64,000 bases of DNA from JANRLF01 sp033762815 (GTDB lineage: Bacteria; Bacteroidota; Bacteroidia; Chitinophagales; CAIOSU01). Below are positions 44,102-54,411 of this stretch, in pieces. The stretch lies in the NCBI GenBank assembly GCA_033762815.1, contig JANRLF010000005.1, positions 1-64,000 on the forward strand, written 5' to 3'. Within the stretch, counting starts at the first letter, position 1. The number at the start of each line of letters is the position of its first letter. Made by a program: the position numbers and the translations under genes. The notes below the pieces were generated by a model. The model worked only from the letters and a program-made list of their open reading frames with translations. It ran no database searches and was not told the origin of the DNA.

Positions 44102-45201
44102 GTGCTGAAAGGGCAGCGACTGAAATAGTCATTTCCTTTTCGAGGAAGGACTACCCCTATTGTCAGTTCATAAGCTCCATGGCTCTTGAGACCTAAGCCT
44201 GTGTAGGGCAAATCAGCAGTAAAGCCCGCAAAACCGATTGTTCTGCTACCTTTTCCCATCAGCCATTTGTACTTAATGCTACCTATAAAGGCGTTAATAT
44301 TACCCGCTTGGCTGCCCAAGGCAACACGGTGCATCACCGCTACCCAAATAGGAATAAGGCCGCGCCCACCCTTGGGGTTGATATATAAATCCAAGCCCGT
44401 ATTGAAGGCGTAAAATTGTTGCTGGTTTTCAAAAAGCAAAGTGGTACCCACATAATAACGATGCTCCCGCAGGCTAATAGAAGTCCTGTAGCTGCCGTGA
44501 TATTTTCTGGGCAGTCTGCTGTTGGCATCTACCACCTCCGTCATGGACAATGATGGCGACAACACATGGGCCATGCCCAAGCCCAGTTCATTGTACCATT
44601 TGTCTTTTCCCCTAAAATTGCCTTTTACCAAAAGGCCTACATCCAAGTCGGCAGTGGTTTTTCTGCCGATACCACTCAAACCTACTGCAGAAGTACCAGT
44701 AATGCCCCTATCAATACTGATTTGGTCGCTGAATACCAATCTATCCCAGTCAATAGAGATGAAGTTAAGGTAGGCTTTGAATCCCAATGACATTTGGATA
44801 CGTGATAGCCTGCCCCCTTGGGGTTTGCGCCTAAACAGGTGTTGGGCATAACTTAGCCCAACTGAGGAAGTTTTGAGCATGCCTTCGCCTTCCACATTTT
44901 GCATGGCAAATATTCCTGCCCCGGCGGCATAGCTCTTTCCTTGTTGTATGTAAGCGTCGAAAACGCCGTAGTAGTTGGAAAGAGCACCTGGAATGACTTT
45001 TCCAGGCACATTTGGCCAAAGGCTACGGTAACTGGCCTGAAATTGATAGCCCCCATGGTCGCCAGTAAAAGCTGGGTTGTAATAATACTGGTTCAGGTTG
45101 AATTGGGAAAAAGTAGGGTCTTGTGCAAATAGCGATTTCCCTGCCAGCAAAAGGCTAAGGACGAAAAAGACTATTGTATGTTTTCTATAGCGCTTCAACA
45201 T
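44095..45201 (-). CDS. PorP/SprF family T9SS membrane protein
   Basis: 368 residues. Signal peptide (TIVFFVLSLLLAGKSLFAQ), then DPTFSQFNLNQYYYNPAFTG, the hallmark of PorP/SprF, and an outer-membrane barrel with many Gly and aromatics (GGRLSRIQMSLGFKAYLNFI, GSIKYKWLMGKGSRTIGF). The ATG at 45201 shares a base with the stop of the 1905-residue PKD protein (TGATG). In gliding Bacteroidota, SprF helps bring the giant SprB adhesin to the surface; here it likely serves the gene just before it. Confidence 0.93.
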   Translation of the reverse strand: MLKRYRKHTIVFFVLSLLLAGKSLFAQDPTFSQFNLNQYYYNPAFTGDHGGYQFQASYRSLWPNVPGKVIPGALSNYYGVFDAYIQQGKSYAAGAGIFAMQNVEGEGMLKTSSVGLSYAQHLFRRKPQGGRLSRIQMSLGFKAYLNFISIDWDRLVFSDQISIDRGITGTSAVGLSGIGRKTTADLDVGLLVKGNFRGKDKWYNELGLGMAHVLSPSLSMTEVVDANSRLPRKYHGSYRTSISLREHRYYVGTTLLFENQQQFYAFNTGLDLYINPKGGRGLIPIWVAVMHRVALGSQAGNINAFIGSIKYKWLMGKGSRTIGFAGFTADLPYTGLGLKSHGAYELTIGVVLPRKGNDYFSRCPFSTY

Positions 45202-48200
45202 CACCTTATCAAGGTTATACTCCCAATTGTTTTGGTTCCCCCGCCCAAATCCGCATCATAAGTCATTCCCGGCCACGGGCTACCATCCACGAAAGTGGCA
45301 TCAATTTTCCAAACATACACATCTTGTGGGCAGGGCTTGCCTTCAAATGTGCCGTCCCAAGCATCAATAGGTCGGGTATTTTCCAAAGCTTGCGATTCCC
45401 ATAACAATTTGCCCCATTGATCGAATACCTGGGCACGGTATGTTTTTAACCCAATACCGGCAGGCTTCCATACTTTAACCAAATCATCCGTTCCCGAATG
45501 CTGGGGTTGTAGCGCATTGGGCACATACAATGCCTTCCGCATCACATACATTTGCTTGGCAGCCGTATCGGTGCAACCGTACTCAGTGCTGGCAATCAAC
45601 ATAGGTTCGTACCAGTCGATATCAGGATATTGATGCGAAGGATTTGTATCAGTAGAAGTGTTGTCATCACCAAAACTCCACCAATAACTGGTCGCAGCTT
45701 GGCTGAGGTTGGTAAACTCCACCCAACCATCGAATGGATAGGCAGATGAATCCATAAAAGTGCTAAAATCAGCTATCGGTAAACCGTGGATGCTAATGGT
45801 ATCCATTAATTCAAGCGTATCTGCACAGCCCTGCTCTGATAGTGCAATCAAGCCTATGCTGTATCTTCCTGTATCTATATAGATTTGGCTCCAAGATGGA
45901 TTTTGTGTCAGGGTGGAGGAATCTTCTGGCCGATACCAAACCAAATTGGTGGCACCTACCACATCGGCTGAAAAGTCAACCTCTAGTGGGGTGCAACCTT
46001 CCACGTCACTTAAAAGAATGTTGTTAATTACAGGGTCAGCAAAAACGGTAAAGGTTTTTAATACAGAATCGGTACAGCCAAAGGAATTAGCAACTTGCAA
46101 ATAAATAGGGTGTTGCCCAGGCTGCGTATATGTGATGGTGGGTTCAAAAGTATTGCTTGCTTGATGGGTTTGATACTGCCAAGCATAAACAAGGGCATTG
46201 GCACTCGTATTGGTTAAATCAATGGAAACTGGCAATCCACAAATGGAATCAAAGGGCAAAACAAAACCTGCCCTTGGCAAAGGATAAATGCTTAAAGGTG
46301 AGGAGGTACTATCGCTACAATGGTCATTGGACACTTTTAGCCGCACCAGATAAGTCCCACTGTCGGGATAGGTGTAAGAAGGATTGGGCAATGATGAATA
46401 ATGCCCATTGCCAAAATCCCAATAGCAGTTGCTAGCCCCCATGCTAGTATTAATAAAGGTTTGGGGCTGGGTATTCAAGCAAACATTCTGTGCAGTAAAG
46501 GCAGCTAGGGGCTTATCAAAAATGGTTATTTTTTTAGAGATAGTATCTTGGCATCCATACTGATTGATAGCTTTCAAGAAAACCGTATAAAGTCCACTGT
46601 TCGCATAAACTTCTGAGGGATTCGTTAGAATACTTGTACTTCCATTGCCAAAATCCCATTGGTAAGCAGTGGCTCCTACGGACAGATTGTTTACAATTAC
46701 ATTGATAGGCACGCCGCAAACTGAGTCAAATGGTAAGGAGAATCCGGCAATTGGCAAAGGAAAAACATTCAACGGCAATAAAGCAGAATCAACACAGAAA
46801 TCGTTGTAGGCAATCAGTTTTGTAGCGTAATAACCACTATCAGGATAGGTATAGCTGGGCGCGTATGATGAATCCCTGACGCCATCTCCTAAATCCCAAA
46901 CAAAATGGGTGGCAAATTGGCTTTGGTTCTGGAATGCGATAGGTTGGGTATTGAGGCAGGTATCGTGCAAAGCATATGCAGCTATTGGTTTTTGATGGGC
47001 TTGAACAGTAAGGTTATCATTCCCCCTGCATCCATTGCTATCCAATTCCGAATAATAAACTTGGTATGTTCCAGCAGTAGAATAATAATGGCTGGGTGAA
47101 ACAAGCACCGAAGTATTAGCTACACCACTCATTGTATCCCCAAAATTCCAATAGCGGTTTGCAATAATCGATGATGAATTGCTTGTGTGGAAAGCAATAT
47201 CGAAGGGTGCACAAGGACTGGTATCGGAAGCGATGATTGCAGGCTGAGGTATGCCAAACACCTGAATGGTAGTGGTAGCGGAATCAACACAGCCGATGGC
47301 TGAACTTACTGTCTGCCGAACTGCATATGTACCCGCCTGAAGGTAATGATGGCTGGGATTGCTAACTGTGGATATGTTTTGGTTGCCGCTCAAGGTATCG
47401 CCAAAATCCCAAAGCCAAGTTACCACTGGCGAATTACCATAACTAGAGTCGGTAAATACCGCTATCCCCTCTCCACAAAACAAAGTAGTGTCGGTCAAGA
47501 AATGGGCTGCGGCCCCGTCCACATCAATTTGCCCCATTGGTAGTGAGAAAATACAGTTGGTCCCATCCCCCAATATCAATTCAGGGAAATAACTGCCAGT
47601 ATTATGGTAAGTATAACAAATTGAGTCTGTCCCATTGATTACGGTTCCATCGCCTAAATTCCAGGTAAATCGAGTGGCAGAATTGGATACCACGCTCATA
47701 CAAGTTGTATTTGGCACGCAACCTGATGTAGGAGCAGTGGCAATGTAGGCACTTGGGCCATTGATATTAATGTACTGGGGAATCAACAATGTATCTACAC
47801 AGCCGCTTGAACTATAAGCAATCAAGCTTACTGTGAAGCTACCGGCAGTGGTATAAATATGGAAAGGATGCTGCAAAGATGATGTTTGCCCATCGCCAAA
47901 ATCCCACAACCAATTGGTGGCCGAATCGATTAAACTGGTTAAGTTAGTAAAGTTAACAGCCAAGGGTGGACAGGTAGATTGAGTGGTGTCTGCTACAAAG
48001 TTGGGTTGATTGAGTACTCGCTGATAGGCTATTGTTGATAGCAAGGTATCCTTACAGCCCGATGAATCAGTGACTGTTAGCTGCATATTGTAATTTCCAG
48101 GAAGCGTGTATTCATGGCAGGCATTCGCCGTATCAGCAGTGGTTCCATCGCCAAAATCCCAATGGTATAGGTAGGTGGAATCGATAGCAGCTAAAGGAAA

Positions 48201-50918
48201 ACACACATTGAAACCAGCACAACTAACCAATGTATCCATGGAATAGCTTGCAGTAGGTTTGGAAATGGCGACAAGCTTCCGAGTAGATGAAACACAGCCA
48301 TTACTATCCATGATAGCCAACTGAACAGTATAATCACCTGCCCTAATGAATGTATAAGAAGGATTCTGGAGCCTTGATGAATCGGCAATGCTGTTAAGGG
48401 AATCTCCAAAAGTCCAGAGCCAACTTGCTATACTAGAGAACCTAGCAGTTGAAACATCATTGAACTGTACTTCTGTTGGGGCACATGGGGCCATATTGGG
48501 CATGGAAAAAGAAGCTGCGGGAGCGCTAACGGAAATGTAATTTGGCTTAAAGAGAGTATCACTACAACCTGATGAATCCGTAACAATTAACTGCACGCTA
48601 TATATCTCGGGGGTAACTAAATTAAAGCAGGGGCTGGCCACCCTATAAACGGCATGGAAAACTCCTTGGGAGTCAAAAAGCTTCCATTCATAGCTCATAG
48701 CATTGGTAGAAGTATTGCTTAGGCAAGTACGTAAGGGTACACAACCGTTCAAGGGGCTACCAGTAAATTGTGCTCCAGTACCAGTGATGTTTACCACGGT
48801 ACTTTGCAAGTCGCTGCAGCCGGTAGAGTCATTGGTCACAAACAATGAAGCATTGTAGCTACCCGGTCCAGGAAAAGTGACCTGTACGATGGCATTAGTA
48901 TCGTTGGAAGGGATTGCCCCGCCCAAAACAATCCATTCGTAATGGTCGGCACCAGGTGATTGCGAACCATCCAAGGTAACTTGCAAAGGATTGGAGCAAT
49001 CATATTGTACCCTTGGGCTGGATGCGGGGTCAAGCGTTTGTACCAAGTCATCTTTAGTAATGGAATCTGCACAGCCATAGTTGGAAACAATGAGTGTAAT
49101 ATCCCATATACCCGCGTCATAAAAGGTATGGTTGGGATTTTGAAAGACGCTAGTCTGCAAACCACTGGCCGAATCCGCGAATATCCAATAGTATTGGGTG
49201 TAAGCATACGTTCCTGTAGAGGAGTCCAAGAATTGGATGGGCTGATTGGCGCAGTTCAATGGTGGATTGGCACTAAAGTTGGCGTGCGGCCGCCAACCAG
49301 CACATACCGCTGCAGGCAAACTATAAGTAGACACACATCCTTGTGCATCGGTTACGGTAAGTTTTACATTATAGCATCCAGCAGTATTGAATGTGTGGGA
49401 AGGATTTTGTTGGGTGCTAAAATTGTTAAGGCCACTACCAGGGTCATCAAAATCCCATAACCATGCAACGGGGTTACCCGTCGCCGCTCCCACGAAACTA
49501 GCAGTTAATGGAAGGCAGCCGTTGCTGGGTGAAACAGTATAGGTTGCTTGGTTGCAGGTAATGTTTAAAAAATTGCTTCTTGTAGCGGTACTTGTACATC
49601 CAGCATTATCGGTTACGGTAAGGCTGGCAGAATAGTTTCCACAAAGCCCATAACTTATACCTACCGGTACCTGGATATTGGCTACAGATGGAGTTCCGCC
49701 AGGGAAAGCCCAATTATAACGCAGGTTGTTTCCTTGTGAAGAGTCAATGAAAGTTACAATATTGGGTACTAGACAGGTGTTCAATAAGCCATTGACCCCG
49801 AAATTGGCCACAGGCTTAGGCTGTACGGTTAGCGTTGTACATTTGCTAGCAGTACAACCGCTAGTAAAGGTTGCATTGGCGCATATAGTGTAATTGCCTG
49901 CTGTAGATAAAGTAATGCTTGGGCCAGTACTTTGGGCATTGTTAATGGGCGAAGATGGGGTCACCGTCCAATTGATAGAACTAGTAAAAGCACTTGGAAC
50001 TACTGAAATATTAGGAGTTGCAGGTGCACATAAAGGTGTAGTAGGCAACTGCAACCTCAGCGAATCATTTCTAATATCTACAACATTATTTTTTATTACC
50101 GTGTCAACACAGCCATTGGCGTCGGTTACTATTAATAAGGTATTATGTTGGCCAACATTAGGATAAGTTACCGAAGGGTTGGGAGCATTTGGATTTGAAG
50201 AAACACCCCCCTGAAACGTCCACTGATACTGTAGAGGAGGAGCACCGGTTGAAGTGGCCTGATAGCCAATGTTTGCGGGCGGCTGGCAAACCAATTGCGC
50301 CGAACTGGTAAAATCGGCAACTGGTTTAGGGTTGACGCAGATAAAACTGTTAATGGTAGTATCATGTGTACAGCCATAAGTATTGGTTACAATTAGTGTT
50401 ACATTTTTGCAGCCCGTGGTATTGTAAGCATGGCTAATTGCATTGCCTTGCCCGCCATTGCCATCACCAAAATCCCATACAGTCTGTGTAATAGACCCAC
50501 TTCCTGGCGTTGAGGTATTAGTGAAAATGGCATTGAAAGGCACGCAGCCCGTACCGTTAGAAGCACTGAAATTTGCCGTGGGGGAACACCTTACCTGCAC
50601 TGTCTGTATCACAGTGTCCCTTAAGCGCGATACCGTATCGATTGCTATCAACCTAACCTGGAAACTGCCGCAGTTCAAATACGTGGTACTAGGATTGGCG
50701 AACACCGAGTTGATGCCAGGATATACGCCAAAATTCCATTCAAACTTTAAATTGCTACCACTGGAAGCATTAGTGAAATTATAAATTACTGGATTGCAAT
50801 TGGACCCAGAAGGCGTTGCGGTAAAACCAGCTATGGGCTGTGCATTGCCAAGCAGCGAGGTAGCAAGCAATAATGCACCCCATACAAATAAATGATTTAA
50901 CTTAACCAGAAAATCCAT
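45201..50918 (-). CDS. Giant PKD-repeat surface protein with gliding-motility (T9SS type B) C-terminus
   Basis: 1905 residues. Signal peptide (HLFVWGALLLATSLLGNAQ), then about 21 PKD-like repeats of 80-90 residues, each with a WDFGDG-type core (examples VWDFGDGNGGQG, WLWDFGDGQTSS, FVWDLGDGVRDS, WWSFGDDNTSTDT); some are degenerate, such as YAWQYQTHQ or LVWYRPEDS. Conserved Cys pairs occur in many repeats. The C-terminal about 90 residues (LYVPNALQPQHSGTDDLVKV, VFDQWGKLLWES, WDGTFEGKPCPQDVYVWKID) are the gliding-motility-associated CTD used by T9SS type B cargo. SprB-like, likely an adhesin that moves along the cell. Translationally coupled to the SprF-like gene. Confidence 0.93.
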   Translation of the reverse strand: MDFLVKLNHLFVWGALLLATSLLGNAQPIAGFTATPSGSNCNPVIYNFTNASSGSNLKFEWNFGVYPGINSVFANPSTTYLNCGSFQVRLIAIDTVSRLRDTVIQTVQVRCSPTANFSASNGTGCVPFNAIFTNTSTPGSGSITQTVWDFGDGNGGQGNAISHAYNTTGCKNVTLIVTNTYGCTHDTTINSFICVNPKPVADFTSSAQLVCQPPANIGYQATSTGAPPLQYQWTFQGGVSSNPNAPNPSVTYPNVGQHNTLLIVTDANGCVDTVIKNNVVDIRNDSLRLQLPTTPLCAPATPNISVVPSAFTSSINWTVTPSSPINNAQSTGPSITLSTAGNYTICANATFTSGCTASKCTTLTVQPKPVANFGVNGLLNTCLVPNIVTFIDSSQGNNLRYNWAFPGGTPSVANIQVPVGISYGLCGNYSASLTVTDNAGCTSTATRSNFLNITCNQATYTVSPSNGCLPLTASFVGAATGNPVAWLWDFDDPGSGLNNFSTQQNPSHTFNTAGCYNVKLTVTDAQGCVSTYSLPAAVCAGWRPHANFSANPPLNCANQPIQFLDSSTGTYAYTQYYWIFADSASGLQTSVFQNPNHTFYDAGIWDITLIVSNYGCADSITKDDLVQTLDPASSPRVQYDCSNPLQVTLDGSQSPGADHYEWIVLGGAIPSNDTNAIVQVTFPGPGSYNASLFVTNDSTGCSDLQSTVVNITGTGAQFTGSPLNGCVPLRTCLSNTSTNAMSYEWKLFDSQGVFHAVYRVASPCFNLVTPEIYSVQLIVTDSSGCSDTLFKPNYISVSAPAASFSMPNMAPCAPTEVQFNDVSTARFSSIASWLWTFGDSLNSIADSSRLQNPSYTFIRAGDYTVQLAIMDSNGCVSSTRKLVAISKPTASYSMDTLVSCAGFNVCFPLAAIDSTYLYHWDFGDGTTADTANACHEYTLPGNYNMQLTVTDSSGCKDTLLSTIAYQRVLNQPNFVADTTQSTCPPLAVNFTNLTSLIDSATNWLWDFGDGQTSSLQHPFHIYTTAGSFTVSLIAYSSSGCVDTLLIPQYININGPSAYIATAPTSGCVPNTTCMSVVSNSATRFTWNLGDGTVINGTDSICYTYHNTGSYFPELILGDGTNCIFSLPMGQIDVDGAAAHFLTDTTLFCGEGIAVFTDSSYGNSPVVTWLWDFGDTLSGNQNISTVSNPSHHYLQAGTYAVRQTVSSAIGCVDSATTTIQVFGIPQPAIIASDTSPCAPFDIAFHTSNSSSIIANRYWNFGDTMSGVANTSVLVSPSHYYSTAGTYQVYYSELDSNGCRGNDNLTVQAHQKPIAAYALHDTCLNTQPIAFQNQSQFATHFVWDLGDGVRDSSYAPSYTYPDSGYYATKLIAYNDFCVDSALLPLNVFPLPIAGFSLPFDSVCGVPINVIVNNLSVGATAYQWDFGNGSTSILTNPSEVYANSGLYTVFLKAINQYGCQDTISKKITIFDKPLAAFTAQNVCLNTQPQTFINTSMGASNCYWDFGNGHYSSLPNPSYTYPDSGTYLVRLKVSNDHCSDSTSSPLSIYPLPRAGFVLPFDSICGLPVSIDLTNTSANALVYAWQYQTHQASNTFEPTITYTQPGQHPIYLQVANSFGCTDSVLKTFTVFADPVINNILLSDVEGCTPLEVDFSADVVGATNLVWYRPEDSSTLTQNPSWSQIYIDTGRYSIGLIALSEQGCADTLELMDTISIHGLPIADFSTFMDSSAYPFDGWVEFTNLSQAATSYWWSFGDDNTSTDTNPSHQYPDIDWYEPMLIASTEYGCTDTAAKQMYVMRKALYVPNALQPQHSGTDDLVKVWKPAGIGLKTYRAQVFDQWGKLLWESQALENTRPIDAWDGTFEGKPCPQDVYVWKIDATFVDGSPWPGMTYDADLGGGTKTIGSITLIR

Positions 50919-50929
50919 TTAAATAATCA

Positions 50930-50943
50930 CCATATCAATATGG
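50930..50943. repeat. Palindrome CCATAT-CA-ATATGG upstream of the PKD protein gene
   Basis: A 6-bp perfect inverted repeat around a 2-base spacer, 11 bases from the ATG of the giant surface protein. The position suits a repressor or activator site, or a small 5'-UTR hairpin. It occurs once in this window as far as I noticed. Confidence 0.4.
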
Positions 50944-51126
50944 CTACCTTTAAATTAGGCAAAGCAATTGGTTTCTAAAATTCTCTTATTCAATGACTAA
51001 GTGTTAACATCCTGCTGAACTGGAGGATGCGGTGGCGTGATACATAACTGGCTTTACTTTCAAAACGTTCACAGATAAATTCAGTGACCAAAAATTAAGT
51101 ATTTACGCCTAATTTTTAATCGCTGT

Positions 51127-51876
51127 TTAATTTGCCAGTATTGCCTTTTCCATGTCGGAAAAGACTTTTTGCTTCAGCATGGGCAAATCTTCAACAGTTA
51201 ACCCAATAGTTTCTATGGGCGGAAGAAAAATACATGTCAATACTCCAGGCCGCATGAGCATCACTCCTTGGGGGGTAATTTGTTTAGTGCCCATATAAAC
51301 CAATGGCAAGATGGGCGTTTGGGTATCAATGGCAATACGAAAAGCACCATCAAAAAACTCCTTCAATGGTTTACCAGTCCTGTTGCGTGTACCTTCGGGA
51401 AAAATAAAGGGAGAAACATGATCTTCGTTAATCAGCTTGCGCAGCTCGGTGATGCTGCCCCTTCTGCTATTTGGATTTTTTCTATCTACAAAAATGAGGG
51501 TGTATTTAAATAAGAAGCCAAAGATAGGAACGGACAACAGCTCAATTTTAGCCAAAGGGCGGTATCTGATGCCTCGAAGAGGATTGACCATGATAAACAC
51601 GTCGGCTATGGCATTGTGATTGGCCACCATTACATAAGTGCGTTGCCAATCGACAGCTGTTTTGCCAATTACTTTATAACAGATACCAGTAAATGCCCCA
51701 AAAACAACCGTAAACCACCAATTGGCCTCATACATCACATCGCCTTTGCGCAGCTTACTTAGGGGCAGTAAAAGGATGATGATATAAATGAAAGCGGTAA
51801 CAAAGCCTAAAAGCCAAAACAAGCAACAGGCATATAAAGTATAAAGTACCCTAAGCGGTATAGTAAGCAACTTCAC
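51127..51876 (-). CDS. 1-acyl-sn-glycerol-3-phosphate acyltransferase (PlsC-like)
   Basis: 249 residues. Two N-terminal membrane segments (LYACCLFWLLGFVTAFIYII..), then the acyltransferase blocks: VANHNAIADVFIM (block I, H-x4-D), FVDRKNPNSRRGSI (II), FIFPEGTRNRTGKPL (III) and PILPLVYMG (IV). It acylates lysophosphatidic acid to phosphatidic acid. Starts with GTG. The small membrane protein gene upstream is 31 bases away in the same direction. Confidence 0.9.
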   Translation of the reverse strand: MKLLTIPLRVLYTLYACCLFWLLGFVTAFIYIIILLLPLSKLRKGDVMYEANWWFTVVFGAFTGICYKVIGKTAVDWQRTYVMVANHNAIADVFIMVNPLRGIRYRPLAKIELLSVPIFGFLFKYTLIFVDRKNPNSRRGSITELRKLINEDHVSPFIFPEGTRNRTGKPLKEFFDGAFRIAIDTQTPILPLVYMGTKQITPQGVMLMRPGVLTCIFLPPIETIGLTVEDLPMLKQKVFSDMEKAILAN

Positions 51877-51907
51877 TTATACCAAAATAGGAGATATGCT
51901 TCAAATT

Positions 51908-52063
51908 TTAATAATTGGGACGATTAGTTTTTTGCGTGGACACCTCACGACCTTCATCAACGGGCTTATCAATTTTCGAACCCAGCTTTTTACTCCTCCT
52001 CAACACGATGACCGCTACCAACAATAAGATAAAAGCCACCCCTGCTACAATCGGCACTAACAT
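51908..52063 (-). CDS. Small single-span membrane protein
   Basis: 51 residues from ATG 52063: one N-terminal membrane helix (MLVPIVAGVAFILLLVAVIV), then a basic patch (RRSKKLGSKID) and a hydrophilic tail. A 12-residue extension is open but adds nothing convincing. Function unknown; the order suggests co-transcription with the PlsC-like gene. Confidence 0.55.
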   Translation of the reverse strand: MLVPIVAGVAFILLLVAVIVLRRSKKLGSKIDKPVDEGREVSTQKTNRPNY

Positions 52064-52137
52064 AACGGCAAATCTTTGGTACGACTTATAATAAACCAAA
52101 ATCTTGCCAAGTTAGGATTGGCTAACCATTCTGGGGA

Positions 52138-52449
52138 TTATGCTTGCGCGGTGGGGCCGCCAAAGTTAAGGGGCAAGCCAGCAATCTCCGTATCCTGTAT
52201 CACACCATGCACCGACTCATATTTTTTGATATTGTCGGCCAGGGCCTTCATCAGCCTTTTGGCATGCTGGGGCGTCAACAGCACCCGGCTTTTAACCTTT
52301 GCCTTGGGCACTCCGGGCATTACCCTGATAAAGTCGATTACAAATTCAGCGTTAGAATGGGTAATGATGGCCAAATTGGAATAAGTACCATCGGCTACGT
52401 CTTCTGATAATTCTATGTTCAGTTGGTTTTGAACTTCTTCTTCAGCCAT
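52138..52449 (-). CDS. DUF3467-type protein
   Basis: 103 residues. LNIELSEDVADGTYSNLAII, then NAEFVIDFIRVMPGVPKAKV and RVLLTPQHAKRLMKALADNI: the classic DUF3467 pattern. Members are small cytosolic proteins; their role is not known. Stands between the SDR gene and the small membrane protein gene, all on the minus strand. Confidence 0.87.
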   Translation of the reverse strand: MAEEEVQNQLNIELSEDVADGTYSNLAIITHSNAEFVIDFIRVMPGVPKAKVKSRVLLTPQHAKRLMKALADNIKKYESVHGVIQDTEIAGLPLNFGGPTAQA

Positions 52450-52496
52450 GTCAGCAAGTTTCTTTCTACAAAGTTAATGGGTTTTCCGTGTTTGAC

Positions 52497-53366
52497 CTAC
52501 TTAGCACTTCTGGTCATCTGTTCCAGCATATCCCACATTTCGTTAGGCACGGCATCCAAGTTGCTGAACTGTCCGGCACCTTTCAGCCATTCTCCCCCGT
52601 CTATAACAATTACTTCGCCGTTAATGTAGGCTGAAAAATCGCTTACCAAATAGGCGCATAGGTTGCTTAGTTCCTGATGCTCGCCATTGCGGCCTACTGG
52701 CACCTTTTTGGCTGGATCAAAGCTATCTTTCAAATTGCCGGGCAACAATCTTTCCCAGGCTCCTTTGGTAGGGAATGGCCCAGGCGCTACGGCATTCAAG
52801 CGAATTTTATGTTTCGACCATTCCACGGCCAATGAACGGGTCATGGCCAATACACCTGCCTTAGCACAGGCAGAAGGAACCACATAAGCAGAGCCTGTGA
52901 AAGCATAAGAGGTAACAATGTTCAACACGGTGGCGGGCTGGTTATTCTTTATCCAATGTTTCCCAAATGCCAAGGTATAGTTGATACTTCCCTGTAACAC
53001 AATACCAATAACAGATTCAAATGCCCTATGCGACAAGCGTTCCGTTGGGCTGATAAAATTGCCGGCAGCATTATTCACCAGGGCATCTACCTTACCAAAC
53101 TGTTCTACCGATTTGGCTAGCACTTCCTCCACCTGTTCATAGTTTCGAACGTCACTTTGCAGGGCAAGTACTTTTCCCCCCGTTTCCCTGCGCATTTCCT
53201 CTGCCGCTTCCTCCAATCTATCCAGTTTGCGGCTGGTAATGATTACATTCGCCCCCAGTTGTAGAAAATAAGTGCTCATAGAACGCCCCAAACCGGTTCC
53301 ACCACCGGTAACCAATATGGTTTGTCCTTTCAAAGCATCCTCTCTAAGCATGGGTTGGTTGTACAT
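52497..53366 (-). CDS. SDR oxidoreductase, 2,4-dienoyl-CoA-reductase-like
   Basis: 289 residues from ATG 53366 (a TTG at 53387 overlaps a -7-like TATCTTGG, so it is rejected). NAD(P) site VTGGGTGLGRSMSTY, then LVNNAAGNFI and the catalytic region SYAFTGSAYVVPSACAKAGV, with Lys in CAKAGV but no Tyr four residues before it; this is typical of the DECR group. C-terminal INGEVIVIDGGEWLKGAGQF. It probably reduces dienoyl-CoA during unsaturated fatty-acid breakdown. Confidence 0.85.
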   Translation of the reverse strand: MYNQPMLREDALKGQTILVTGGGTGLGRSMSTYFLQLGANVIITSRKLDRLEEAAEEMRRETGGKVLALQSDVRNYEQVEEVLAKSVEQFGKVDALVNNAAGNFISPTERLSHRAFESVIGIVLQGSINYTLAFGKHWIKNNQPATVLNIVTSYAFTGSAYVVPSACAKAGVLAMTRSLAVEWSKHKIRLNAVAPGPFPTKGAWERLLPGNLKDSFDPAKKVPVGRNGEHQELSNLCAYLVSDFSAYINGEVIVIDGGEWLKGAGQFSNLDAVPNEMWDMLEQMTRSAK

Positions 53367-53503
53367 ATCCTTGGGTTTTGCAGCCAAGATAAAGAAATGT
53401 CGATTATTAATTGCCTAAATCTATTTGCGAAGACCAGTATCAGCAATAAATAAAGTCGATTGGCATTAATCTTGCCCTGCCACCTGCCGATAAACCGAGC
53501 AAT

Positions 53504-54409
53504 ATGGCAAAGGAAAGCAAAGCAGCAAAGCAACCAACAAAGAAAACCGCCAAAAACGAAAATGGCAAACCGCAGCCCCCCCAAAGGCAGAGCCCTCCTG
53601 GCGACCAGGATGCCATGTTGCCCGAGCCTGAAACCATTAGCCCGAATTATAAACCTGCGGGAAAATTGGCCGGCAAAACTGCCCTTATCACCGGAGGCGA
53701 TTCAGGTATAGGCCGCTCCGTTGCAGTGCATTTTGCCAAGGAAGGAGCTGATATAGCGATAATCTACCTGAACGAGCATGACGATGCCGAGAAGACCAAA
53801 AAAATAATTACTAAGGAAGGCCGGAATTGCCTGCTGATAGACGGCGATATTGGGGATTATCAATTTTGTGAGAAAGCAGTAAGAATGGTTCAAAAGGAAA
53901 TGGGCCATATCCACATATTAGTAAATAATGCCGCCGAGCAACACCCCCACGAAGGTATTGAGGACTTGGATTTGAATATCATGGAAAAAACCTTCCGCAC
54001 CAATATATTTGCCATGTTCTACCTTGCCAAACTGATAGTACCCAGTATGCGCAAAGGCGACTGTGTTATCAATACTACCAGTGTCACTGCCTATCGAGCC
54101 AACCCCAACTTATTGGATTATTCTTCCACAAAAGGAGCCATTACTGCCTTTACGCGGTCTTTGGGGAAAAACCTGGCAGAAAAAGGGATAAGGGTGAATG
54201 GTGTAGCACCAGGGCCTATTTGGACGCCTTTGATACCCTCTACTTTTGGTCCAGATGATGTCGCAAGTTTCGGGAAGGACACCCCGATGAAAAGGGTTGG
54301 CCAGCCCAGTGAGGTAGCGCCTGCATTTGTTTATCTCGCAAGTAGCGACTCTACCTATGTCACGGGGCAGGTAATACACGTGAATGGCGGCGATATCGTA
54401 AATGCTTAA
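53504..54409 (+). CDS. SDR oxidoreductase, YghA/general-stress type
   Basis: 301 residues. A long basic and Pro-rich N-terminal leader (AAKQPTKKTAKNENGKP..., about 45 residues) precedes the SDR fold: ITGGDSGIGRSVAVHFAKEG, LVNNAAEQHP, catalytic LLDYSSTKGAIT (YxxxK intact) and TYVTGQVIHVNGGD. This leader and fold match the classical-type SDR3 group of B. subtilis YdaD/YhdF and E. coli YghA, alcohol/aldehyde reductases often linked to stress. SemiSWEET follows after 2 bases, so they are co-transcribed. Confidence 0.87.
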   Translation: MAKESKAAKQPTKKTAKNENGKPQPPQRQSPPGDQDAMLPEPETISPNYKPAGKLAGKTALITGGDSGIGRSVAVHFAKEGADIAIIYLNEHDDAEKTKKIITKEGRNCLLIDGDIGDYQFCEKAVRMVQKEMGHIHILVNNAAEQHPHEGIEDLDLNIMEKTFRTNIFAMFYLAKLIVPSMRKGDCVINTTSVTAYRANPNLLDYSSTKGAITAFTRSLGKNLAEKGIRVNGVAPGPIWTPLIPSTFGPDDVASFGKDTPMKRVGQPSEVAPAFVYLASSDSTYVTGQVIHVNGGDIVNA

Positions 54410-54411
54410 GC

